NCBI GenBank assembly: GCA_002794775.1
Contig: NBAY01000007.1
Coordinates: 620,001 to 684,000 of the forward strand
Direction: 5' to 3'
Origin: Porodaedalea pini
Lineage: Eukaryota > Basidiomycota > Agaricomycetes > Hymenochaetales > Hymenochaetaceae
DNA length: 64,000 nt
In this document: in pieces, positions 47,242 to 55,780 of the stretch
Numbering within the stretch: position 1 is the first letter of the stretch
Layout: the number at the start of each line of letters is the position of its first letter
Translations under genes and position numbers: made by a program
The notes under the pieces: generated by a model
Databases searched by the model: none
Told to the model about the DNA's origin: nothing
Seen by the model: the letters and a program-made list of their open reading frames with translations, nothing else

Positions 47242-47888
47242 TGGCACACAAACGTCAAGAAAGCAAAGGACAACCAATGGAGGTTGATCCCCAATGCACC
47301 AAGTGCATGCTACTACAGAACGTAGCACAGAAGGTCCCAGAACTCCTAAAGACAATAGGATTAATGGACCAGGACGTCACATTACGAGCACACAAGTGGG
47401 AAGGCCAATCCCCATACTTCAAAACAGGACAGGCAATCTATTACCGAGATGCCAAGACATATAAAGTCCATATCAATAAAGAAGAACGTGGCATGGAGAA
47501 CTACAAATGGGATACAGTCATCCAATACAATAAGGAGCCGCATGAAGAATGCAGGAACTGCAAGATGATGATACGAATACCTACCCTGAGTCCAGTACAA
47601 GGGAACGACATACCAATACATATAACGACAGCACTCAAGCACTGTTGGGCATACCTCAGGGACATAAAGCACCAAGGCACGATTACGCTATACGAATTCG
47701 AGCACGTGTCAAGAAGACGAACATTCAAGATCACTCTAGCCTTAGGAGTACATGACCCACCATTCACAATGGAGACATGTCTCGGCAGAGCAGCCCTATC
47801 ACCGAGTGGACCTGACACTGAATGGCGAGCCAAGAATAACCCATGGATCCACATGGTTATCCCCAATGGATTTGAATGGGAGGAATGA
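47241..47888 (+). CDS. hypothetical protein, 215 aa, intronless
   Basis: A clean 648-bp frame, MAHKRQESKG to NGFEWEE, with even amino-acid use. It has two CxxC pairs (CTKC near residue 38 and CRNC near 108) that could bind a metal. No family was recognised. It is intronless, unlike the multi-exon host genes, and sits in the outer part of the nested insertion, which suggests an element-borne or captured gene. A hairpin overlaps its start. Confidence 0.5.
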   Translation: MAHKRQESKGQPMEVDPQCTKCMLLQNVAQKVPELLKTIGLMDQDVTLRAHKWEGQSPYFKTGQAIYYRDAKTYKVHINKEERGMENYKWDTVIQYNKEPHEECRNCKMMIRIPTLSPVQGNDIPIHITTALKHCWAYLRDIKHQGTITLYEFEHVSRRRTFKITLALGVHDPPFTMETCLGRAALSPSGPDTEWRAKNNPWIHMVIPNGFEWEE

Positions 47889-48645
47889 ACACCCGAGCGC
47901 AGCAATGCAACCCAATAGGCTATGCAGTGCCACAACCAAGGAAGACACTTCGAGAAGCAGGGAAGTAAAGCCCCGATATAGAAGCACATGGGAGAAGCAG
48001 GAAGTTAATTAAACCGAAGCATGTGGAGAACGTGGGAGCCCGACTACCAAATCAGTGATGTACTCACCCGAGCGCGCAGGTCATGACATCACATGACCCA
48101 CACCGCAGTCTAAATTGCAGAATGCAAGAGAACCATTGGATGGAGTACATGTGCATACATCCCCACTGCAGCAGCCAAGTGCTGCGGCCACCTGAAACAT
48201 AGGAAGGAAACGGAAGGGCATCTGGTTGGACAGAACGTAAAGAAATTAGAAATCCAGTAGGCTATATAAGGCCGAGTAACTAGCACCCCAGATCTCCATT
48301 CTCTATCGCTTTTTACATTCCTTTCAGAAGGTTACAGAACACTGCTACTTCTTACCTCTACCTCTACATCTATAACTACCACTGTGTAATATCCTCCTTG
48401 GTTGAATAACGAGTCCGCCCCATACTGGGTTGAGGATTTGTCCCAAGTTGAATAAGGATTGACTTTGATTGAGTAGACCCTCGGCTACGCCACACTTAGA
48501 AGGTTCCTCTCATTGTCCACAGAACCAAGTCTGGTTGAGTGCATCTCGGCTACGCCAAGCCTTGCAGTTTGCCTCCTAGACAACATCGCAGCATAACCTA
48601 ACGTCTCTCAACCCTCTAGGGCATTACCTCCCCTATCTGCTGTAA
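47889..48645. other. non-coding part of the outer insertion
   Basis: Contains a TATATAAGG box (about 48263) followed by pyrimidine-rich sequence and a duplicated CTCGGCTACGCCA (48480-48493 and 48545-48558). It may be an LTR-like or promoter region. Not resolved. Confidence 0.35.
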
Positions 48646-48893
48646 CTAAGTGCTTTCAATACCAACCTCAGGTTCCACCTGATAAGGGCAGCGAAGGAGA
48701 AGCTGGTTACGGGATCGGTCGAAGATAAGTAAAGTCGTCTCGGTAATACACCACTCAGAGGACCATACAGTCCGGAAGGCAACACCTTCGTGGGTAAAGA
48801 ATTGGAATATTTGCCTGACCCTAACAGTTATTCCGTGATAATAAGTTTCCTTCTGAAGGAAACCTTTGTCCAGCGGTATCGGTATTCTAAGTT

Positions 48894-48898
48894 CACTG
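48894..48898. repeat. 5-bp target-site duplication, left
   Basis: CACTG, repeated at 55147-55151 directly outside the LTRs. Confidence 0.9.
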
Positions 48899-49311
48899 TG
48901 TTAGGCGGGAGTCCGGGAGACGACTCGAACTGGGCAGGCCTCGGCTGACTGTCATCTGGGACGTGCTGTACTCGAGCGTAGACTCGGGACACGCTTACTC
49001 AGGCTAGGTCGTCGCGGAGGTAAGAGGATTAATACAAGTCTAAACTAATACAAGGGGGATGAGTCTCACCTAGGTCGTCGCGGAGGTAAGAGGAAAAGCA
49101 GAACAAGGAGTTCATGCGATTCCTGAGACCTTATATAGCAACGACCATGAGACTATATTACCTAACATTACCTAACGAGTGGGAATGGAACGAATGAAGG
49201 CAGTGTGGGAATGATTGTGTAAGATGGGTAAATATAATGAAAAGGACGAATATAATAAAGGAAATGGTAAAAGGGAAAATAAAGGAAAAGGTGAAAGTTC
49301 GGGTTCTAACA
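48899..49311 (-). repeat. LTR (3' LTR in element sense)
   Basis: 413 bp, TG..CA ends. It contains a 25-bp direct repeat (49004-49028 and 49070-49094), a TATA box and the 11-nt self-priming segment near 49097-49107. Confidence 0.95.
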
Positions 49312-49324
49312 TTACCCCCCCTTC
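49312..49324 (-). other. polypurine tract
   Basis: GAAGGGGGGGTAA in element sense directly abuts the 3' LTR. It overlaps the last codons and the stop of pol. Confidence 0.8.
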
Positions 49325-52300
49325 AAGGTTGGGCGTCCCGACCAACCATGATCGTGGTCGTCAGGCTCGGTGTCGACGAAGAGCGGACGGAGTCGTTGAC
49401 GAGGGATGTCGAGTTTTCGAGGTGCACCGGGATGTTTGAGGTAGAACTCAGCGATCGCCTCCTTCGCGTTCTCGCCGAAGTCTGTCTCAGGCTGCCAAGT
49501 AGGTTCATTGTAGCCGACCCACTTGACAAGGTACTGTAGTTTCCCTCGGTGCAGACGCGAGTCTAGAACCTCCTCAATCTCGTACTCCTCCTCGTTGTTG
49601 ATGATGTCAGGTGGCGGCGGTGCTGGTTGTCTTTGGCTCTCGAAGGATGGTTCGACGGCGGGCTTTAGCAGTGCTTCGTTGAAGACCGGGTGGACCTTTT
49701 TCCATCGCTTTGGGAGCTTGAGCTTGTACGCGCTTGCTCCCACCTTGTCGACGATTTCGAAGGGGCCATACCATTTGTCAGCGAGTTTCTTTGTCGGCGA
49801 GTCTGTGCTGATGTTTCTCCCGTCAAGGAAAACCTTGTCCCCAGCCTTGTACTCAACCGAAATCCCTGCTGTCCGGTCGTGATAGCGTTTCATGTCGTCC
49901 GCCGCTTTGACCAAGTTGTCCTTCGCAACCCGATGAGTCTCCTTTATGTGCTTCACGAATTCTTCCGCCAACATGTTGGCAGACGAGGTTCGTGTCGTGT
50001 CAAAGCTTAAGGGGTGACGTCCTGCGTTCGCGTAGAAAGGAGACATCTTCGTCGCCGAATGCTCGCGGTTATTATACGCGAACTCCGCGAGGGGGAGCCA
50101 GTCCTTCCAGTCCGATTGTCGATGGTTTACGAAGAGCCTAAGATATTGTTCAAGCTCTTGGTTAACGCGTTCCGTCTGACCATCTGTCTGTGGGTGATAC
50201 GCTGTTGACGGGTTGCCTTCGATGTGTAGGAGTTTGTACAGCTCCTTCATCATCGACGCGTCGAATTGCATGCCTCGGTCATGGATGATCTTCTTCGGCA
50301 AGCCGTGGAGGCGGAAGACATGGTCGCGGTACAGTTGAGCCATGCCTTCCGCCGACAACTTTGTCGTTGTCGGGATCGCGTGCATCTGTTTCGAGAACCT
50401 GTCGACGAAAACGCAGATTGCGTTGTGTCCCTTGGAGTCTGGGAGTTCTCCGATGAGGTCGACCGTGACAATTTCCCATGGGCCTTCCGGGACCGTGTTC
50501 GGGTGAAGTGGCCTCGACCTCGATGCCCTCAGAGCCTTTGTTCGCTGACAGCGATCACACCCTCGGACATATGCTCTGACGTCGGAGAACATCGACGTCC
50601 ACCAGAAGTCTCGTCGGACGAGTTCCACCGTTTTCGATGCTCCTGGGTGTCCAGCCAGTACCGAATCGTGACATTCCCGTAATACGGCCTCCTTCATTGA
50701 CGATGGTACATATACCTTGTCTTTCATGCACCACAATCCGTCAACCTCTGTCATTCCCGTCGGCCTCTCCGACTCATCCTGCGTCCTCTGCGCTTCACCC
50801 ACTCGTTCTATCACCTCGTCGCGCGATGTCCACACCACTCCACGGTTCAACCATTTATCCTTGATGAACACGACCCCATCGTTGTCATCCTTGCCCTGAT
50901 CATAGCCTGCCATACGCGATAGCAGGTCGGCCTTGCCCATCATCTTGCCCGACTTGTGTTCGAGGTGGAAGTCGAATTCTTCAAGTTCGGTCCGCCAGCG
51001 AGCTTGGCAATAGCTCAGCTTCTGCGCCGACTTGAAGTAGGTGAGGTTGGCGTGGTCGGACCAGATTTCAATCTTGTGGCAAGCGCCAAGGAGGTATTGC
51101 CGCCACTCCTTGAGTGCCGAAACGATCGCGAGCATCTCCTTGTCATAGATCTCGTAGTTTCGTTCCGCTGGTTCAAGTGCCTCTGACCTGTAGGCGATCA
51201 CCCTCCACTTCCCTTCCTGCTTCTGCAACAACACACCACCGAGCGCAAAGTTCGACGAGTCCGCTTCCACGCGGAAAGGGCCCTCATCATTGGCGATGGC
51301 TAGGACTGGAGGTGAGCAGAGACGTCGTCTCAGCTCCTCGAACGCTTCCTGCTGTTCGGTCTCCCATACCCAGTCCTTTTTGCCCGTTAACGACGTCAAC
51401 GGTCGGACCACCTTGCTGTAGTCCTTAATAAACCGTCTTAGCCAGTTTCCCATACCGAGGAACTGTTGCAGCTCCTTGAGGTTCCGTGGGACTGGCCAGT
51501 TCGCAATCGCCTCCGTCTTTGCCGGGTCAGCCCTGATCTCACCATTGCCGATGATGTGGCCGAGGTATTTGACGACCTTGGCGTCAAACTCGCACTTCTC
51601 CGGTTTCAGGTACAGGCCATTTTCTCGGAGGATCTGGAGTACGCGCCTCGACGTGTCGATATGCTCCTCAATGGTTTCCGAGAGGATCAGGATGTCGTCG
51701 AGGTATACGATGATCAAGTTCGCGTAGATTAGGTCCTTAAAGATGTGGTTGACAAAGGCCTGGAACGTGGCCGGCACGTTGCAAAGGCCAAAAAACATGA
51801 CCGTTGGTTCGAAGAGGCCCATGTTCGTGCGAAACGCTGCCTTCCATTCGTCACCCTCGCGGATCCGGATATTGTAGTACCCCCAGCGAAGGTCAAGCTT
51901 AGTGATGTACTTCGCTTTCTTGACCTTGTCGACGAGTTCGTCAATGAGAGGGAGGGGATACTTGTTCTTGATCGTACCGTCATTGAGCTTACGGTAATCC
52001 TGGATCGGGCGTAGCGATTTGTCGGCCTTCTTTATAAAGAAGAAGGGCGACGCCATGGGCGATATCGACCGTCGAATGCGACCCGACTTCAGATTTTCAT
52101 CAAGGAAGTCCTTGAGTGACTGCTGCTCAGTTGGCGTGAGCGGGTAGATCTTACAGTCGCTCGGTTTGAAGTCGGGCTTCAAGTCGATGACATGGTCCCA
52201 GGGTCGGTGTTCCGGCAGCTTCTCAAAACCTTTTTCGCTGAAAACGTCGGCGTAGTCGTTGAGGTATGCGGGCCAGGACGCCTTGTCCATTCGCATCTCA

Positions 52301-52956
52301 CTCACCCTCCTCATCTGCTCCACCTCCTCCTTCACCTTGCCTAGGTCCTCCACCTGCTCCCTTTCGATCGCACATTCGCTCGGACAGCGCGTAAAGTCAA
52401 GTGTACCCATCTTCCAGTCGACCTCTGGGTTGTGTCGTCGAAGCCAGTCGTACCCCAGGAAGATGTTAGACGATGCCAGTGAGGTTACCGCCAGGACGAT
52501 CCGTTCCTTATGGTGACCAATCGTAAGTTCAATGTCGACGTACTCCTCGATCAACCCGGCCTCGTTGTGTGTGCCGTCGGCATTGAGTACCGCAAGGGGC
52601 CGGATATAACGCTTTGTCTCTAGCCCATACCGTTCGACGAATCTCACGTCAATGCACGATCCCGTACATCCCAAATCCACGAGCACGTGTGCGTCCACCT
52701 CCCTCACTTCACCTTCCATGCTGTGTTTGACGTTCAGGAGAAGGTCCAGCTGGTGTCCGCCAGTTCCTCTCATGAATAGCTGCTCATACTCTTCACTTTC
52801 CTTCACACCGGTGGGGACTTTGTACTCGGGAAAACCATCGACATTGTTCGCATTTATGTATTGTACAGACGGTTGGTTATATTTTAATGAGTCCAGATTC
52901 AAAGTCCCTTGTTCTTCTCGGTCAGTCGCCCCGATGGCTATGCCTGACCACTCGCA
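49312..52956 (-). CDS. chromovirus Pol: protease, RT, RNase H, integrase, chromodomain
   Basis: Open from the -1 frame junction (52956) to TAA at 49312; the first ATG, at 52902, gives 1196 residues. The protease region LVDLGCTGSCID has D-L-G where D-S/T-G is usual (residues 76-78). RT shows KLDLRWGYYNI and YLDD at 400. RNase H follows (VEADSSNFALGGVL). Integrase has an HHCC zinc module (CHDSVLAGHPG..CDRCQ) and the DDE residues in TVDLIGE, HDRGMQF (Asp at 875) and TERVNQELE. The C-terminus has a chromodomain (EEVLDSRLHRGKLQYLVKWV), which directs integration to marked chromatin in chromoviruses. All catalytic acids outside the protease are present. Confidence 0.95.
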   Translation of the reverse strand, partial: CEWSGIAIGATDREEQGTLNLDSLKYNQPSVQYINANNVDGFPEYKVPTGVKESEEYEQLFMRGTGGHQLDLLLNVKHSMEGEVREVDAHVLVDLGCTGSCIDVRFVERYGLETKRYIRPLAVLNADGTHNEAGLIEEYVDIELTIGHHKERIVLAVTSLASSNIFLGYDWLRRHNPEVDWKMGTLDFTRCPSECAIEREQVEDLGKVKEEVEQMRRVSEMRMDKASWPAYLNDYADVFSEKGFEKLPEHRPWDHVIDLKPDFKPSDCKIYPLTPTEQQSLKDFLDENLKSGRIRRSISPMASPFFFIKKADKSLRPIQDYRKLNDGTIKNKYPLPLIDELVDKVKKAKYITKLDLRWGYYNIRIREGDEWKAAFRTNMGLFEPTVMFFGLCNVPATFQAFVNHIFKDLIYANLIIVYLDDILILSETIEEHIDTSRRVLQILRENGLYLKPEKCEFDAKVVKYLGHIIGNGEIRADPAKTEAIANWPVPRNLKELQQFLGMGNWLRRFIKDYSKVVRPLTSLTGKKDWVWETEQQEAFEELRRRLCSPPVLAIANDEGPFRVEADSSNFALGGVLLQKQEGKWRVIAYRSEALEPAERNYEIYDKEMLAIVSALKEWRQYLLGACHKIEIWSDHANLTYFKSAQKLSYCQARWRTELEEFDFHLEHKSGKMMGKADLLSRMAGYDQGKDDNDGVVFIKDKWLNRGVVWTSRDEVIERVGEAQRTQDESERPTGMTEVDGLWCMKDKVYVPSSMKEAVLRECHDSVLAGHPGASKTVELVRRDFWWTSMFSDVRAYVRGCDRCQRTKALRASRSRPLHPNTVPEGPWEIVTVDLIGELPDSKGHNAICVFVDRFSKQMHAIPTTTKLSAEGMAQLYRDHVFRLHGLPKKIIHDRGMQFDASMMKELYKLLHIEGNPSTAYHPQTDGQTERVNQELEQYLRLFVNHRQSDWKDWLPLAEFAYNNREHSATKMSPFYANAGRHPLSFDTTRTSSANMLAEEFVKHIKETHRVAKDNLVKAADDMKRYHDRTAGISVEYKAGDKVFLDGRNISTDSPTKKLADKWYGPFEIVDKVGASAYKLKLPKRWKKVHPVFNEALLKPAVEPSFESQRQPAPPPPDIINNEEEYEIEEVLDSRLHRGKLQYLVKWVGYNEPTWQPETDFGENAKEAIAEFYLKHPGAPRKLDIPRQRLRPLFVDTEPDDHDHGWSGRPTLKGG

Positions 52957-54011
52957 AAACCCTGCGAGTCGATGACCTCTTCGTCATTGTCTTCTTCTTC
53001 CACATAGTCCTCCACAGTCGACCTCCGAGTGTCTACGACTTCCTCGAAGGCCGACTCCTTCATCGCTCCGAGTTCGTCGGCGAGGACACGATGTTCGCCT
53101 GGCGCCATCAGTTCCAGCATGCGCTGGATGATCGGTTTTGCTTGCGGGCACTTGTCCTTGAAGTGACCCAACCCGCCACAGATCCAGCATGCGCGTCGTC
53201 GTTGTGCCTCGTTCATTGAGACGTCCATCGGCTGACCAGCGCCTCCGAAGGTGACGCCGGTTGCATCGCGTCTATCGACGTGAGGGGCCGCTACCTGACG
53301 GCGAGCTGGGGGTGCTTGTTGTGGTAGGCGAGGAGGGGGAAGAAAGGCGCGTCCTCATTGTATAGCGCGAATCTGCTGTTTGCCGCGGTCTATTTTGATC
53401 GCCTTGTTCTTCCAATCCTCGTATTTCGTTGGGACTGGCGTCGACCTTAGCACTCCACGGACCACCTCGATGTTCATCGCTCACTTGAGGCGATCGCAGA
53501 TGACGCTGTCGTCTTTCAGCTCGGCGCGCTTAATGATCACGTCGAACTTCTGGAAGAACTCGTCCACGGTTAGGTCCTTCTGAACCTTATCTCGGAAATC
53601 CTTCAGCGCCTTCTCCTTGCGATTCGGGTCGTCGAACGAGGCGTCGAGTCGTTCCTGGAATCTGTCCCAGCTGTCGGTGAAGGTGATGATTCCCGACGTT
53701 GTCGACTCCTCGACGTAGTTCTGCGCCCACGTTGCCGCATTACCACCCTTCAGGTAGGAGAGAGCTACATAAATCTTACTCTCTGACGTAGGGTATCGAT
53801 TTGGATTTGCGGATACGAAAAGAAGGACTTCACGTCTGAAGTCGAGGTAATTGTCGCCACCAGTGAATTCACGTGGTCGGGCGACGTCTATGTTCGGTAC
53901 AGCAGCAGCACTAGGGCCCGCTGGGGTGTTTGCGGCTTGGTGAGCGAAGGCGCCCGCTACGATCGCCGCGATTTGCTCCAGCTGTTGTGTGCTGAAGCCT
54001 CCCGTCGACAT
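52938..54011 (-). pseudogene. chromovirus Gag with two in-frame TGA stops
   Basis: It starts MSTGGFSTQQLEQIA at 54011. The capsid-like region (FTGGDNYLDFRREVLLFV, LKGGNAATWAQNYVEE, FFQKFDVIIKRAEL) is followed by TGA at 53481-53483, then TGA at 53355-53357 in the same frame. The frame then holds a zinc knuckle, CWICGGLGHFKDKC (about 53187), and an acidic tail to TAG at 52938-52940. Both TGAs fit CGA (Arg) after C-to-T change. Gag packages element RNA. In this copy only the N-terminal 176 residues can be made without readthrough. Confidence 0.88.
52956..52962 (-). promoter_or_regulatory. candidate -1 ribosomal frameshift site (gag to pol)
   Basis: G_GGT_TTT in the gag frame fits X_XXY_YYZ. A one-base slip enters the pol frame, which is then open to its end, seven codons before the gag stop. 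Confidence 0.6.
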
Positions 54012-54721
54012 TGTTGTTCTAGGCGGGTCCGTTTGTCGCTCAGGGGGGGTCGGTGGTGATGAATCTCATCGCGCTTCTCTATACGGTCCTGGGATCGGTG
54101 GGAGAATGGTTGACGTCGAAAGCGATGGCGAAATCGGGGTTGTCTGATCTATCAGCGCAGGAGCCCACTTTAATCTTCTTCCTCCTTCAAGCGTCGAATA
54201 CCAGAGTCCTTTCTCTGGACGCCACCAGATAACGTATTCAACGCCTGTTTGAGTAACCGTGAACCAGGAGCGGCGTTCCTCATTGTACCAGGAACGAGGC
54301 GGGAGAGCACGACGTTGTTCCTCGTCGAGATCTATGTTGACGATGGAGGAGGAACAGGGATCGGGTGTGCGTTGGTACCGAGGTTACGCCAACGTTGAGA
54401 GGGTTCGTCAGCGAAGTTGATGACGAGGCGGTAGGATCTGAGTGAGATCACAAACGAGATTGTCGTCGAAGTTTGTACTCGTCTGGTTATCCACGTCCAC
54501 GTCAGGTGCGTGCTCCACCAGAGGCTAATCCGGAGAGCCAGGGTCGGGAAAGGTCGGTTGGAGTGATTACTTAATACACAAACATCCGGAAACGTCCGGG
54601 CAGGGTTGAGGGTTGTCGTTTAGGGGGTTTACACGTCAGGTCCTTCGAGGGGAGTACTCCTCTAGACCGAGTGAGGGCGAGTCGACAGCGACGACGTATG
54701 CTGGGGATGAGCCTGGGTGAG
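54012..54721 (-). other. chromovirus 5' leader
   Basis: About 710 bp between the primer site and the gag ATG. No supported coding region; a 63-codon open frame overlapping the LTR is probably chance. Confidence 0.6.
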
Positions 54722-54732
54722 GTTCTGCTTTT
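54722..54732 (-). other. self-priming primer-binding site
   Basis: AAAAGCAGAAC in element sense, one base after the 5' LTR. It is exactly complementary to GTTCTGCTTTT in the LTR (54939-54929), 33 nt after the TATA box start, as in Tf1-type self-primed elements. It lacks the TGG start of ordinary tRNA primer sites. Confidence 0.75.
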
Positions 54733-54733
54733 A

Positions 54734-55146
54734 TGTTAGGCGGGAGTCCAGGAGACGACTCGAACTGGGCAGGCCTCGGCTGACTGTCGTCTGGGACATG
54801 CTGTACTCGAGCGTAGACTCGGGACACGCTTACTCAGGCTAGGTCGTCGCGGAGGTAAGAGGATTAATACAAGTCTAAACTAATACAAGGGGGATGAGTC
54901 TCACCTAGGTCGTCGCGGAGGTAAGAGGAAAAGCAGAACAAGGAGTTCATGCGATTCCTGAGACCTTATATAGCAACGACCATGAGACTATATTACCTAA
55001 CATTACCTAACGAGTGGGAATGGAACGAATGAAGGCAGTGTGGGAATGATTGTGTAAGATGGGTAAATATAATGAAAAGGACGAATATAATAAAGGAAAT
55101 GGTAAAAGGGAAAATAAAGGAAAAGGTGAAAGTTCGGGTTCTAACA
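54734..55146 (-). repeat. LTR (5' LTR in element sense)
   Basis: 413 bp. Sense TATA box CTATATAA at 54966-54973, predicted transcript start near 54939, terminal CTAACA next to CACTG at 55147. Confidence 0.95.
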
Positions 55147-55151
55147 CACTG
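55147..55151. repeat. 5-bp target-site duplication, right
   Basis: CACTG, matching 48894-48898. Confidence 0.9.
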
Positions 55152-55780
55152 ATCACGGCCTTAATCTTAGTTTCGATTGCATAATTCGTTTCACGCTGTT
55201 CGATAACACTTGCTCCTCTGGGATGAGAGTCTTGTATAATCTTAGCTATCTCATGTAATGTACTTTCTGTAAAGTTCTTGATCATCAAGTTTGCATCCTT
55301 TCTAACTGGCATGTCGACCTCCATTGTGACATTCTTGCAGATTGTCACATGCGGTTTATCTGGTAGCATTACTTGTATGCCTGTATGCACCAGATATTCG
55401 TTTAGATCATGTGAGTAAATATTATAGCTATGCTCATAAATTGTCTTGTCCCTCATAAACATAATGGCTGTGTTCGGCTGCCATTTTCCATGTATCCATT
55501 TATGTGTAATAACAATATTTATATTGTTTCTGACTATGTCAGCTGCATGTATGTGTTCAATGATCTTTTGGTATACGTACCATCCTGTCCTGTATGCTGC
55601 CTGACATATTTCACAATATCCTCCAATGTCTGGGTGCTCTGCCAGTTCTGGCTTAAGTGGCTGTCTTCATCTAATTACTTCTGCAGTCCTGAACTTCTGC
55701 TGAAGTGACATTGTTCACTGTATTATGTAATGATTCAGTGATCGATGTTGATCGACATTTATATATATCAAATCTTCTAA

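Larger units (their letters stand above)
48899..55146 (-). mobile_element. Ty3/gypsy chromovirus (LTR retrotransposon), complete structure
   Basis: 6248 bp with 413-bp LTRs starting TGTTAG and ending CTAACA, flanked by CACTG duplications. Sense is the minus strand: 5' LTR 54734-55146, leader, gag, pol (protease, RT, RNase H, integrase, chromodomain), polypurine tract, 3' LTR 48899-49311. The two LTRs differ at only a few bases, so the insertion is recent. A self-priming site replaces a tRNA primer site. Two stops in gag and a changed protease residue suggest this copy cannot move by itself. Confidence 0.96.
48646..55666 (-). pseudogene. unknown open frame split by the chromovirus
   Basis: Reading 55666 down to 55152 and then 48898 down to 48646 (one copy of the CACTG duplication, element removed) gives one uninterrupted frame. 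From its first ATG at 55462 it has 188 codons including the stop. Upstream of that ATG it stays open to 55666 and contains CEICQAAYRTGW, so the 5' part may be an exon or be truncated. The product is a mixed soluble protein without a recognised domain. Phase is kept exactly across the insertion site, with over 80 open codons beyond it, so this was probably a gene or element ORF when the retrotransposon landed. Confidence 0.6.
46305..55780. mobile_element. nested insertion in unit C (outer part unclassified, inner part a chromovirus)
   Basis: Unit homology is interrupted exactly over this interval. Flanks TGGAGTATT (about 46297) and TGGAGCACT (about 55783) resemble a diverged 9-bp duplication, and both ends start with TTAGAA read inward. 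Without the inner chromovirus (48899-55146 plus one duplication) the outer part is about 3.2 kb and holds three open frames. No transposase was recognised; hAT- or MULE-like elements make 8-9-bp duplications, but this is only a hint. Confidence 0.4.

Noticed and set aside
48250..48898. LTR of a second retrotransposon
   Set aside because: A TATA box and pyrimidine-rich tract suggest it, but no TG..CA ends or partner copy were found, and part of it codes for the split frame on the other strand.
55007..55462. 151-codon minus-strand frame as a complete gene
   Set aside because: Its last part runs into the chromovirus LTR. It is the 5' piece of the frame that continues at 48898.
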